Assembly (NCBI GenBank): GCA_029207755.1
Contig: JARCOQ010000085.1
Location: 62,001-126,000, forward strand
Origin: Chamaea fasciata
Lineage: Eukaryota; Chordata; Aves; Passeriformes; Sylviidae
Direction of reading: 5' to 3'
DNA: 64,000 bases
Shown here: positions 39,682 through 53,000 of the stretch, in pieces
How positions within the stretch are numbered: position 1 is the first letter of the stretch
How the letters are laid out: each line of letters begins with the position of its first letter
Position numbers and translations under genes: made by a program
The notes under the pieces: model-generated
Told to the model about the DNA's origin: nothing
Database searches by the model: none
What the model saw: only the letters and a program-made list of their open reading frames with translations

Positions 39682-41300
39682 CTAGAGGACAGCTAGGGCA
39701 TCCCAGGAACAGCCAGGGAACCCCCAGGGACACCTAGGGGACAGCCATGGCACCCCAGGGACACCTAGGGCACCCCCAGCGACACCTAGGGGACAGCCAG
39801 GGCACCCCCAGGGACACCCTGGGCACCCCCAGAAACACCTAGGGGACAGCCAGGGCACTCCCAGGGAGACCCTGGGCACTCCTGGGGACACCCAGGGCAC
39901 CCCCAGGGACACCTAGGGGACAGTCACGGCACCCCAGAGACACCCAGGGCACCCCCAGGGACACCTAGGGGACAGCCAGGGCACCCTAGGGACAGCCAGG
40001 GCACCCCCAGAGACACCGAGGGCACAACCAGGGCACCCTAGGGACAGCCAAGGCACCCCCAGGGACACATAGGGGACAGGCAGGGCACCCCCAGGGAGAC
40101 CTAGGGGACACCCAGGGCACCCCAGGGACACCTAGGGGACAGCCAGGGCACCCCAGGGACACCCAGGGCACCTTCAGGGACACCTAGGGGACCTCCAGGG
40201 CACCCCCAGGGACACCTAGTGGACAGCCATGGCACTCCCAGGGACACCGAGGGCACAGCCAGGGCACCCTAGGGACAGCCAGGGCACCCCCAGGGACACC
40301 AATGGGAGAGCCAGGGCAACCCAAGGGACAAACAAGACACTCCGAGGGACACCTAGGGGACAGCCAGGGCACCCCCAGGGACACCTAGGGGACAGCTAGG
40401 GAACCACAGGGACACCTCGGGCACCCCCAGGGACACCTAGGGGACCTCCAGGGCACCCGCAGGGACACCTAGGGGACAGCCAGGGCACCCCCAGGGACCC
40501 CTAGGGGACAGCCAGGGCACCCTAGGGACAGCCAGGGCTCCCCCAGGGACACCTAGGGGACAGGTAGGGCACCCCCAGGGACACCTAGGGGACAGGTAGG
40601 GCACACCCAGGGACACCTAGGGGACAGGTAGGGCACACCCAGGGACACCTAGGGGACAGCCAGGGCACCGTGAGGAGAGCCAGGGCACCCCCAAGGACAC
40701 CTAAGGGACAGCCACGGTACCCCAGGGACACCAAGGGGACAGCCAGGGCACCCCCAGGGACACCAAGGGGAGAGCCAGGGCACCCCAGGGACAGCCAGGG
40801 CACCCCCAGGGACACCAAGGAGACAGCCAGGGCACACCAGGGACACCTAGGGGACAGCCAGGGCACCCCAGGGACAGCCAGGGCTCCCCCAGGGACACCA
40901 AGGGGACAGCCAGGGAACCCCAGGGTCACCAAGGGGACAGCCTGAGCACCCCAAGGACAGCCAGGGCACCCCCAGGGACACCCCGGGGACAGCCAGGGCA
41001 CCCTCAGGGACACCCAGGGGACAGCCATGGCACTCCCAGGGACAATAGGGGACAGCCAGGGCACCCTTGTGACAGCCAGGGAACCCCTAGGGACACAAGG
41101 ACACCCCCAGGGACACCTAGGGGACAGCCAGGGCACCCCCAGGGACACCGAGGGGACAGCCTGGGCACCCTCGGGACAGCCCGGGCACCCCCAGGGACAC
41201 CTAGGGGACAGCCAGGGCACCCTTGTGACAGCCAGGGCACCCCCAGGGACATCTAGAGGACCTCCAGGGCAGTCCCAGGGACAGCCAGGGCACCCTCAGG
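39682..41300. repeat. 4.5-kb HOR copy E (truncated, hybrid type)
   Basis: Starts as type 1 (CACCTAGGGGACAGCC near 39,838), but by about 40,450-40,560 carries the type-2 forms GCAGGGACACC and TAGGGGACAGGTAGGG. After about 41,300 it leaves the D sequence and instead follows the 19,670/20,460 arrangement. It is both a truncated copy and a type hybrid, and it forms the right edge of the HOR block. Confidence 0.82.
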
Positions 41301-42110
41301 GACACCTAGAGGACAGCCAGGGCACCGCAAGGAGAGCCAGGGCCCCCCCAGGGACACCTAAAGGACAGCCACGGTACTCCAGGGACACCAAGGGGACAGC
41401 CAGGGCACCCCCAGGGACACCTAGGGGACAGCCAGGGCATCCCAGGGACAGTCAGGGCACCCCCAGGGACACTTAGGGGACAGCAAGGGCCTCCCCACGG
41501 ACACCTAGGGGAGAGCCATGGCACCTGAGGGACACCCAGGGCACCCCCAGGGACACCTAGGGGACAGCCATGGCACCTGAGGGACACCCAGGGCACACCC
41601 AGAGACACCGAGGGCACAACCAGGGCACTTTCGGGACAGCCAAGGCATCTCTAGGGACACCTATGGGACAGGCAGGGCACCCGCAGGGGCACCTAGGGGA
41701 CAGCCAGGGCACTCAAGGGACAGCCAGGGGGACCCCCAGGGACACCTAGGACTCAGCCAGGGCACCCCCAGGGTCACCTAGGGGACAGGCAGGGCACCCC
41801 CAGGGACACCCAGGGCACCCCTAAAGACACGTACAAGACAGCCAGGAAACCCCAGGGACACCCTGGGCACACCCAGGGACACCTAGGGGACGGCCAGGGC
41901 ACTCCCAGGGACACCCTCGGCACCCCCAGGGACACCTAGGGGACAGCCAGGGCACCCCCAGAGACACCGAGGGCACAGCCAGGGCACCCTCAGGGACACC
42001 TAGGGGACAGGCAGGGCACCCCCAGGGACACCGCGGGGACACCCAGGACACCCCCAGGGACACCTAGGGGACAGCCAGGGCACCCCCAGGGACGGCCAGG
42101 GCCCCCCCAG

Positions 42111-42235
42111 GGAACTTCAGGGACACCTAGGGGACAGCCAGGACAACGCAGGTACAGCCAGGGCCCCCCCAGGGAACTTCAGGGACACCTAGGGGACAGC
42201 CAGGACACCGCAGGTACAGCCAGGGCACCCCAGGG
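42111..42235. repeat. 62-bp tandem pair with GGAACTTCAG marker
   Basis: The rare word GGAACTTC occurs at 42,111 and 42,173, a 62-bp period (six sub-repeats). Each copy continues into CCAGGACA, CGCAGG and TACAGCC. The same pair recurs at about 55,210 and 63,080 and is one of the best single-copy-like markers for the module. Confidence 0.88.
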
Positions 42236-42589
42236 ACACCAATGGGACAGCCAGGGTACCCCCAGGGACACCTAGGGGACATCCAGGGCACCCCCAGGGA
42301 AAGCCAGGGCACCCCCTGGGACACCAAAGGGACAGCCATGGCACGCCCAAGGACACCTAGGGGACAGCCAGGGCACTCCAGTGACAGACAGGGCACCACC
42401 AGGAACTTTTAGGGGACCTCCAGGGCACACCCAGGGACACCTAGGGGACAGCCAGGGCACCCCCAGGGACACCTAGGGGACAGACAGGGCACCACTGAGA
42501 CAACTTGGGGACAGCCAGGGCACCCCTCAGGTACACCAGGGCACCCCCAGGGAAACCTAGGGCACAGCCAGGGCACCCCCAGGGACACC

Positions 42590-44300
42590 TAGGGGACAGA
42601 CAGGGCGCCCCCAGGGACAGCCAGGGCACCCCAGGGACACCCAGGGCACCCCCAGGGACACCTAGGGGACAGGCAGGGCACCTCCAGGGACACGTACGGC
42701 ACAGCCAGGGCACCATCAGGGACACCCTGGGCACCCCCAGGGACACCAAGGGGACAGCCAGGGCACCCCCAGGGACACCTAGGGGACAGCCAGGGCACCC
42801 CAGGGACACCCAGGGCACCCCCAGGGACACCTATGGGACAGCCAGGGCACCCTAGGGACAGTCAGGGCACCCCCAGAGACACCGAGGGCACATCCAGGGC
42901 ACCCTAGGGACAGTCAGGGCACCCCCAGGGACACCTAGGGGACAGCCAGGGCACCCCCAGGGACAGCCAGGGCACCCCCAGGGCACCCCAGGGACAGCCA
43001 GGGCACCCCCAGGGACACCAAGAGGACAGCCAGGGCACTCCAGGGACAACCAGGGCACCCCCAGGGACACGTAGGGGACAGCCAAGGCATCCCCAGGGAC
43101 AGCCAGGTCTCCCCCAGGGACAGCCAGGGCACCCCCGGAGCGCCCCAGGGACACCCAGGGCACCCCCAGGGACACCAAGGGGACAGCCAGGGCACCCCCA
43201 GGGACACCTAGGGGACAGACAGGGCACCCCCAGGGACATCTAGGGGACCTCCAGGGCACGCCCAGGGACACCTAAGGGACAGGCAGGCCACGCCCAGGGA
43301 CACCTAGGGGATAGCCAGGGCACCCCCAGGGACACCTAGGAGACAGCAAGGGCACTTCCAGGAACAACTAGGACACAGGCAGGGCACCCTAGGGACAGCC
43401 AGGGCACTCCCAAGGACACCAGGGAACCCCCAGGGACACCTAGGGGACAGCCAGGGCACCCAACGGACAGCGAAGGAACCCCCAGGAAACCCCAGGGACG
43501 GCTAGGGCACCACCAGGGACACCTAGGGGACCTCCAGGGCACCCCCAGAGACACCCAGGGGACAGCCAGGGCACCCCCAGGGACACCTAGGGGACAGGCA
43601 GGGAACCCCAGGGACACCCAGGGCACCACCAGGGACACCTAGGGGACAGCCAGCGAACCCCAGTGACATCCTAGGGACCCCCAGCGACACCTAGGGGACA
43701 ATCAGGGCACTGCCAGGGACACTCTGGGCACCCCCAGGGACATCTAGAGGACCTCCAGGACACCCCCAGGGACAGCCAGGGCACCCCCAGGGACACCTAG
43801 GGGACAAACCAGGGCACGCCCAGGGACACCTAGGGGCAACCCCAGAGACACCTAGGAGACAGAAAGGGCACCCCAGGGACACCTAGGGGACAGCCAGGGC
43901 ACCCTAGGGACAGCCAGAGCTCCCCCAGGGACACCTAGGGGACAGGCAGGGCACCCCCAGGGACACCAAGGGGACAGCCAGAGCACCCCAAGGACAGCCA
44001 GGGCACCATCAGGGACACCTAGGGGACAGCAAAGGCAGCCCAGGGACACCTAGGGGACAGCAAGGGCCCCCCAGGGACACCTAGGGGACAGCCATGGCAC
44101 CCCAGGGACACCCAGGGCACCCCCAGCGACACCTAGGGGACAGCCAGGGCACCCCCAGGGACACCCTGGGCACCCCTAGAAACACCTAGGGGACAGCCAG
44201 GGCACTCCCAGGGAGACCCTGGGCACTCCTGGGGACACCCAGGGCACCCCCAGGGACACCTAGGGGACAGTCACGGCACCCCAGAGACACCCAGGGCACC
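42590..44300. repeat. Right-flank module of the 4.5-kb HOR block
   Basis: Homologue of 21,100-22,900 at an offset of 21,289-21,342. It ends with the block GACAGTCACGGCACCCC near 44,266, a block that also opens every 4.5-kb HOR copy. The 4.5-kb block thus sits between two copies of the same flank. Confidence 0.82.
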
Positions 44301-45545
44301 CCCAGGGACACCTAGGGGACAGCCATGGCACCCTAGGGACAGCCAGGGCACCCCCAGAGACACCGAGGGCACAACCAGGGCACCCTAGGGACAGCCAAGG
44401 CACCCCCAGGGACACCTAGGGGACAGGCAGGGCACCCCCAGGGACACCTAGGGGACAGCCATGGCACCCCAGGGACACCCAGGGCACCTTCAGGGACACC
44501 TAGGGGACCTCCAGGGCACCCCCAGGGACACCAAAGGCACAGCCAGGGCACCCAAAGGAGAGCCAGGGCACCCCCAGGGACACCTAGGCACAGCCAGGGC
44601 ACACCCAGGGACACCTAGGGGACAGCCAGGGCACCCCAATGCAACCCCAGGGACACCTAGGGGACAGCCAGGGAACCCCAGTGACAACCTGGGCACCCCC
44701 AGGGACACCTAGAGGACCTCCAGGACACCCCCAGGGACAGCCAGGACAACCCCAGGGACATCTCGGGGACAGCCAGGGCACCCCAGGGACACCCAGGGCA
44801 CCTTCAGGGACACCTAGGGGACCTCCAGGGCATCCCCAGGGACACCAAAGGCACAGCCAGGGCACACAAGGGAGAGCCAGGACACCCCCAGGGACACCTA
44901 GGCACAGCCAGGGCAGCCCCAGGGACACCTAGGGGACAGCCAGGGCACTCCCAGAGACACCCTGGGCAATCCCAGGGGCACCCAGGGAACCCCAGGGACA
45001 CCTAGGGGACAGCCAGGGCATTCTAGGGACAGCCAGGGCACCCCCAGAGATATCGAGAGCACAGCCAGGGCACCCCCAGGGACACCTAGGGGACAGCCAG
45101 GGCAGCCCCAGGGACACCTAGGGGACAGGAAGGGCACCCCAAGGGACACCTAGAGGAAAGCCTGGGCACCCCCCGGGACACCCAGGGCCCCCCCAGGGAT
45201 ACCTAGGGGACAGCCAGGACACCCCAGGGACACCAACGGCACCCCCAGGGACACTTAGGGCACAGCCAGGGCACCCCAGGGACAGCCAGAGCACTCCACG
45301 GACACCAAGGAGACAGCCAGGGAACCACCAGGGACACCTAGGAGACAGCCAGGGCACTCCAGGGACAGCCAGGGCACCCCCAAGGAAACTTAGGGGACCT
45401 CCAGGGCACGCCCAGGGACACCCTGGGAACCCCCAGGGACACCTAAGGGACAGCCAGGGCACCCCTGGGACACCCAGGCACCCCCAGGGCACCCCAGGGA
45501 CACCCAGGGCACCCCCAGGGCCACGTAGGGGGCAGCCAGGGCACC
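43540..45545. repeat. ~2.0-kb duplicated block, copy 1 (3.0-kb spacing)
   Basis: Anchors at 43,336, 43,691 and 43,852 match 46,342, 46,700 and 46,861 at offsets near 3,009. Anchors at 44,490 and 44,898 match 47,363 and 47,834 (2,873 and 2,936). The block ends with the CCACGTAGGGGGCAGCC word at 45,521, matched at 48,511. Confidence 0.82.
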
Positions 45546-46548
45546 CCCAGGGACACCCTGGGAACCCCCAGGGACACGTACGGGACAGCCAGGGCACCCC
45601 CAGGGACAAGCTGGGCACCTTCAAGGACACCTAGGGGACAGCCAGGGCACCCTAGGGACGGCCAGGGCACCTCAAGAGACACCGAGGGCACATCCAGGGC
45701 ACCCTTGGGACAGCCAGGGCACCCCCAGGGATAACCAGGGGACAGGCAGGGCACCCCCAGGGACAGCCAGGGCACCCCCAGGGCACCCCAGGGACAGCCC
45801 GGGCACCCCAGGGACACCTAGGGCACAGCCAGGGAACGCTAGGGACAGCCAGGGCACCCCCAGGGACACCTCGGAGACAGGCAGGGCACCCCCAGGGACA
45901 CCTAGGGGACAGCCAGGGCACCCCCAGGGACACCAAGGGGACAGCCAGGGCACTCCAGGGACAGCCAGGGCACCCCCAGAGCGCCCCAGGGACACCCAGG
46001 GCACCCACAGGGACACCAAGGGGACAGCCAGGGTACCCCATGGGACACCAAGGGGACAGCCAGGGCACCCCCAAGGACACCTAGGGGACAGACAGGGCAC
46101 CCCCAGAGACATCTAGGGGACAGCCAGGGCACCCTTGGGACAGCCAGGGCACCCCCAGAGACAGAAGGACACCCCCAGGGACACCTAGGGGACAGCCTGG
46201 GCACCCCAGGGACAGCCAGGGCACCCCCAGGGACACCTAGGGGACAGCCAGGGAACCCCAGTGACACCTAGGGGACCCCCAGCGACACCTAGGGGACAGT
46301 CAGGGCACTCCCAGGGACACCCTGGGCACCCCCAGGGACATCTAGAGGACCGCCAGGGAAGCCCCAGGGACAGCCAGGGCACCCCCAGGGACACCTAGGG
46401 GACAGGCAGGGCACCCCCAGGGACAGCCAGGGCTCCCCCAGGGAAAGCCAGGGCACCCCCAGGGCGCCCCAGGGACACCCAGGGCCCCCACAGGGAAACC
46501 AAGGGGACAGCCAGGGTACCCCCAGGGACACCTAGGGGACAGCCAAGG
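45546..46548. repeat. Insert of ~3.3-kb module family sequence
   Basis: The ~1.0-kb spacer between the two 2.0-kb blocks matches the 3.3-kb family at 13.3-14.4 kb, with anchors such as the repeat frame at 45,672 resembling 13,479. It recurs at about 58.2-59.1 kb in the second copy of the large duplication. Confidence 0.72.
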
Positions 46549-48533
46549 CACCCCCAGGGACACCCAGGGGACAGCCAGGGCACCCCCAGGGACACCTAGG
46601 GGACAGGCAGGGAACCCCAGGGACACCCAGGGCACCACCAGGGACACCTAGGGGACAGCCAGCGAACCCCAGTGACATCCTAGGGACCCCCAGCGACACC
46701 TAGGGGACAATCAGGGCACTGCCAGGGACACCCTGGGCACCCCCAGGGACATCTAGAGGACCTCCAGGACACCCCCAGGGACAGCCAGGGCACCCCCAGG
46801 GACACCTAGGGGACAAACCAGGGCACGCCCAGGGACACCTAGGGGCAACCCCAGAGACACCTAGGAGACAGAAAGGGCACCCCAGGGACACCTAGGGGAC
46901 AGCCAGGGCACCCTAGGGACAGCCAGAGCTCCCCCAGGGACACCTAGGGGACAGGCAGGGCACCCCCAGGGACACCAAGGGGACAGCCAGAGCACCCCAA
47001 GGACAGCCAGGGCACCATCAGGGACACCTAGGGGACAGCAAAGGCAGCCCAGGGACACCTTGGGGACAGCAAGGGCCCCCCAGGGACACCTAGGGGACAG
47101 CCAGGGCACCCCCAGGGACACCCTGGGCACCCCTAGAAACACCTAGGGGACTGCCAGGGCACTCCCAGGGAGACCCTGGGCACTCCTGGGGACACCCAGG
47201 GCACCCCCAGGGACACCTAGGGGACAGTCACGGTACCCCAGAGACACCCAGGGCACCCCCAGGGACACCTAGGGGACAGCCAGGGCACCCTAGGGACAGC
47301 CAGGGCACCCCCAGAGACACCGAGGGCACAACCAGGGCACCCCAGGGACATCCAGGGCACCTTCAGGGACACCTGGGGGACATCCAGGGCACCCCCAGGG
47401 ACACCAAAGGCACAGCCAGGGCACCCAAAGGAGAGCCAGGGCACCCCCAGGGACACCTAGGCACAGCCAGGGCACACCCAGGGACACCTCGGGGACAGCC
47501 AGGGCACCCCAATGCAACCCCAGGGACACCTAGGGGACAGCCAGGGAACCCCAGTGACAACCTGGGCACCCCCAGGGACACCTAGAGGACCTCCAGGACA
47601 CCCCCAGGGACAGCCAGGACACCCTCAGGGACACCTCGGGGACAGCCAGGGCACCTCCAGGGATACCTAGGGGACAGACAGGGTACCGAAGGGACACCTA
47701 GGGGACAGCCAGGGCACCCCAGGGACACCCAGGGCACCTTCAGGGACACCTAGGGGACCTCCAGGGCACCCCCAGGGACACCACAGGCACAGCCAGGGCA
47801 CACAAGGGAGAGCCAGGGCACCCCCAGGGACACTTAGGCACAGCCAGGGCAGCCCCAGGGACACCTAGGGGACAGCCAGGGCACTCCCAGAGACACCCTG
47901 GGCACCCCCAGGGGCACCCCGGGCACCCCAGGGACACCTAGGGGACAGCCAGGGCATTCTAGGGACAGCCAGGGCACCCCCAGAGATATCGAGAGCACAG
48001 CCAGGGCACCCCCAGGTACACCTAGGGGACAGCCAGGGCAGCCCCAGGGACACCTAGGGGACAGGCAGGGCACCCCCAGGGACACCTAGAGGAAAGCCTG
48101 GGCACCCCCCTGGGACACCCAGGCCCCCCCCAGGGATACCTAGGGGACAGCCAGGACACCCCAGGGACACCCACGGCACCCCCAGGGACACTTAGGGCAC
48201 AACCAGGGCACCCCAGGGACAGCCAGAGCACTCCACGGACACCAAGGAGACAGCCAGGGAACCAACAGGGACACCTAGGAGACAGCCAGGGCACTCCAGG
48301 GACAGCCAGGGCACCCCCAGAGAGACCTTGGAGACCGCCAGGGCACCCCCAGGGACAGCCAGGACACCCCCAAGGAAACCTAGGGGACCTCCAGGGCACG
48401 CCCAGGGACACCCTGGGAACCCCCAGGGACACCTAAGGGACAGCCAGGGCACCCCAGGGACACCCAGGCACCCCCAGGGCACCCCAGGGACACCGAGGGC
48501 ACCCCCAGGGCCACGTAGGGGGCAGCCAGGGCA
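46549..48533. repeat. ~2.0-kb duplicated block, copy 2
   Basis: Second copy of 43,540-45,545. Marker words are the GAGATATCGAGAGC block near 47,982, which matches 45,046, and CCACGTAGGGGGCAGCC at 48,511. Confidence 0.82.
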
Positions 48534-50035
48534 CCCCAGGGACAGCCTGGGCACCCCCAGGGACGGCCAGGGCACCCTCAGAGAAACCAAGGGGACAGCC
48601 CGGGCACCGCAGGGAAACCTAGAAAACAGCAAGGGCACCCCAGGGACACCTAGAGGACAACCAGGGCACCCTAGGGACAGCCAGGGCTCCCCCAGGGACA
48701 CTTAGGGGACAGCCAGGGAACCCCAGTGACACCTAGGGGACAGCCAGGGAACTCCAGTGACACCCTGGGCACCCCCAGGGACACCTAGGGGACAGCCACA
48801 GCACCCCGAGGAGAGCCAGGGCACCCTCAGGGACACCATAGGGACAGCCAGGGTACCCCAGGGACACCAAGGGAACAGCCAGGGCACCCCAGGGACACCC
48901 AGGGCAACCCCAGGGACAACTAGGGGAGAGCCAGGGCACCCCAGGGACACCCAGGGTACCCCCAGGGACACCTAGGGCACAGCCAGGGCATTCTTGGGAC
49001 AGACAGGGCACCCCCAGGGACACCTAGGGGACAGACAGGGCACCTTCAGGGACACCAAGGGGACAGCCAGGGCACTCCAGGGACCACCAGGGCACCCCCA
49101 GGAACACCTAGGGGACAGCCAAGGCAGCCCCAGGGACAGCCAGGGCACCCGAAGGGCACCTCAGGGACACCAAGGGCACCCCCAGGGACACGTAGAGGAC
49201 ATTTAGGGCACCCCAAGGACAGCCAGGGCACCCCGAGGGACACCTAGGGCACAGCCAGGGCACCCCCAGGGACACCCAGGGGACAGGCAGGGTACCCCCA
49301 GGGACACCTAGGGGACAGCCAGGGTACTCCCTGGACAGCCAGGGCACCCCAGCGCACCCCCAGGAACACCTAGGGGACAGACAAGGCAGCCCCAGGGACA
49401 GCCAGGGCACCCCCTGGGACACCCAGGGCACCCCCAGGGACACCTAGGGGACAGCCAGGGCACCTTCAGGGACACCTAGGGGACAGGCAGGGTACCACAG
49501 GGACACCTAGGGGACAGCACGGGCACCCCCAGGACACCTAGTGGACTGCCAGGGCACTCGCAGGGACACCTAGGGGACAGCCAGGGCACCCTTGGGACAG
49601 CCAGGGCACCCCCAGAGACGCAAGGACACTCCCAGGGACACATAGGGGACAGCCTGGGCACCCCAGGGACAGCCAGGGCACCCCCAGGGAAACCTAGGGG
49701 ATAGCCAGGGCACCCTAGGGACAGCCAGGGCACCCCCAGCGCACCCCAGGGACGGCCAGGGCACCCTCAGGGACACCTAGGGGACAGCCAGGGCACCCCA
49801 GTGACACCCAGGGGACCCCCAGCGACGCCTAGGAGACAGTCAGGGCACTCCCAGGGACATCTAGGGCACCCCCAGGGACACCTAGGGGACCTCCAGGGCA
49901 CCCCCAGGGACACCTAGTGGGCAGCCAGGGAACCCCAGTGACACCCGGGGGACCCCCACGGACACCAAGGAGACAGTCAGGGCACCGCAGGGACACCTAG
50001 GGGACAACCAGGGCCCCCTAGGGACATCCAGGGCT
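48534..50035. repeat. Right part of the duplicated segment, including ~250-bp dispersed module
   Basis: Matches 61,215-63,070 at an offset of 12,681 for most of its length. It includes the dispersed module at 49,300-49,570. Towards the right end the second copy has about 170 bp more, near 62,800-62,970. Confidence 0.78.
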
Positions 50036-53000
50036 CCCCCAGGGACACCTAGAGGACAGGCAGGGCACCTTGGGGACACCAGGGGACAGCCAGAGCACCC
50101 CAAGGACAGCCACGGCACTTCCAGGGACACCTAGTGGACAGCCATGGCACTCCCAGGGACACCGAGGGCACAGCCAGGGCACCCTAGGGGCAGCCAGGGC
50201 TCCCCCAGGGACACCTAGGGGACAGGTAGGGCACCCCGAAGGGACACCTAGGGGACAGCCAGCGCAACCCCAGGGACACCTAGGGGACAGCCAGGGCACC
50301 CCCGGGACACCCAGGGCACACCCAGGGACACCTAGGGGACAGCCAGGGCACCCTAGGGACAGCCAGGGCATCCTAGGGACAGCCAAGGCACCCTCAGAGA
50401 CACCGAGGGTAGAACCAGGGCACCCTAGGGACAGCCAAGGCACCCCCAGGGACACCCAGGGAACCCCCAGGGACACCTAGGGGACAGCCAGGGCACCCTA
50501 GGGACTGCCAGGGCACCTCAAGAGACACCGAGGGCACATCTAGGGCACCCTAGGGACAGCCAGGGCACCACCAGGGATAACTAGGGGATAGGCAGGGCAC
50601 CCCCAGGGACAGGCAGGGCACCCCCAGGGCACCCCAGGGACAGCCAGGGCACCCCAGGGACACCTAGGGCACAGACAGGGCACTCTAGGGACAGCCAGGG
50701 CACACCCAAGGACACCTCGGGGACAGGCAGGACACCCCCAGGGACACCTAGGGGACAGCCAGGGCACCCCCAGGGACACCAAGGGCACAGCCAGGGCACT
50801 CCAGGGAAAGCCAGGGCACCCCCAGGGACACCTAGGGGACAGACAGGGCAGCCCCAGGGACATCTAGGGGACCTCCAGGGCACCCCCAGGGACACCTAAG
50901 GGACAGCCAGGCCACGCCCAGGGACACCTAGGGGACAGCCAGGGCACCGCCAGGGACACCAGGGCGCCCCTAGGGACACCAAGGGGACAGCCAGGGCACC
51001 CCCAGGGACACCTAGGAGACAGCCAGGGAACCCCAGGAAAAGCCAGGGCACCCCAGGGACACCTAGGTGACAGCCAGGGCACCCCAGGGACAGCCAGGGC
51101 ACCCCCAGGGACACCAAGGGGACAGCCAGGGCACCCCCAGGGACACCTAAGGGACAGCCACGGTACCCCAGGGACACCAAGGGGACAGCCAGGGCAACCC
51201 CAGGGACACCTAGGGGACAGCCAGGGCACCCCAGGGACAGCCAGGGCTCCCCCAGGGACACCTAGAGGACAGGCAGGGCACCTTGGGGACACCACGGGGA
51301 CATCCAGAGCACCCCAAGGACAGCCAGGGCACCCCCAGGGACACCTAGTGGACAGCCATGGCACTCCTAGGGACACCGAGGGCACAGCCAGAGCAGCCTA
51401 GGGAAACCAATGGGACAGCCAAGGCAACCCAAGGGACAAACAAGGCACTCCCAGGGACACCTAGGCGACAGCCAGGGCACCCCCAGGGACACCTAGGGGA
51501 CAGCTAGGGAACCACAGGGACACCTCGGGCACCCCCATGGACACCTAGGGGACCTACAGGGCACCCGCAGGGACAACTAGGGGACTGCCAGGGCACCCCC
51601 AGGGACACCTAGGGGTCAGCTAGGGAACCCCAGGGACACCCAGGGCACCCACAGGGACACCAAGGGGACAGCCAGAATACCCCCAGGGACACCTAGGGCA
51701 CAGCCAGGGCACTCCAGGGACAGCCAGGGCACCCCCAGGGACACCTAGGAGACAGCCAGGGCACCCCAGGGACAGCCAGGGCTCCCCCAGGGACACCTAG
51801 GAGACAGCCAGGGCACCCCAGGGACAGCCAGGGCTCCCCCAGGGACACCTAGGAGACAGCCAGGGCACCCCAAGGACAGCCAGGGCATCCCCAGGGACAC
51901 CTCGGGGACAGCCAGGGCACCCTCAGGGACACCCAGGGGACAGCCATGGCACTCCCAGGGACACCTAGGGGACAGCAAGGGCACACCAGGGACACCGAGG
52001 GCACAGCCAGGGCACCCTAGGGACAGCCAGGGCACCCCCAGGGACACCAATGGGACAGCCAGGGCAACCCAAGGGACAAACAAGGCACTCCCAGGGACAC
52101 CTAGAGGACCTCCAGGGCACCCGCAGGGACACCTAGGGGACAAGCAGGGCACCCCCAGGGACACCTAGGGGACAGCTAGGGAACCCCAGGGACACCCAGG
52201 GAACCCCCAGGGACACCTAGGGGACACCCAGGGCACCCTCAGGGACACGTAGGGGACAGCCAGGGCACCTCAGGGACAGCCAGGGCACCTCCAGGGACAC
52301 GTAGGGCACAGCCAAGGCACCCCCAGGGACACGTAGGGGACAGGCAGGGCACCCCCAGGGACGCCAGGGCACCCCTAGGGTCACCAAGGGGACAGCCAGG
52401 GCACCCCCAGGGACACCTAGGAGACAGCCAGGGCACCCCAGGGACAGTCAGAGCACCCCCAGGGACACCTAGGGGACAGGTAGGGCACCCCGAAGGGTCA
52501 CCTAGGGGACAGGTAGGGCACCCCCAGGGACACCAAGGGGACAGCCAGAGCACACCAGGGACAGCCAGGGCACTCCCAGCGACACCTAGGGGACAGCCAG
52601 GGCACCCCAGGGACACCCAGGGCACCCCCAGGGCCACCTAGGGGACAGCCAGGGCACCCTAGGGACAGCCAGGGCACCTCAAGAGACACCGAGGGCACAT
52701 CCAGGGCACCCTTGGGACAGCCAGGGTACCCCCAGGGACACCTAGGAGACAGCCAGGGCACCCCCAGGGCACCCCAGGGACCGCCCGGGCACCCCAGGGA
52801 CACCTAGGGCACAGCCAGGGAACGCTAGGGACAGCCAGGGCACCCCCAGGGACACCTCGGAGACAGGCAGGGCACCCCCAGGGACACTTAGGGGATAGCC
52901 AGGGCACCCCAGGGACAGTCAGGGAACCCCAAGGGACAGCCAGGGAACCCCCAGGGCGCCGCATGGCCACCCAGGGCACCCACAGGGACACCAAGGGGAC

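Larger units (their letters stand above)
40621..50035. repeat. ~9.4-kb duplicated segment, copy 1
   Basis: Matches 53,803-63,070. The offset is 13,182 at the left edge, 13,099 from about 41,000 to 44,400, 12,461-12,566 around 45.1-47.1 kb, and 12,681 from 47.3 to 49.5 kb. Each step is an internal indel. Long stretches read identically, for example around 41,800-42,100 against 54,900-55,200. Confidence 0.88.

Noticed and set aside
22725..41300. HOR copies as a pure assembly artefact
   Set aside because: Copies differ by private indels (20, 32 and 84 bp) and by a consistent alternating variant set. Simple duplication by the assembler would not produce that. Copy number still needs read support.
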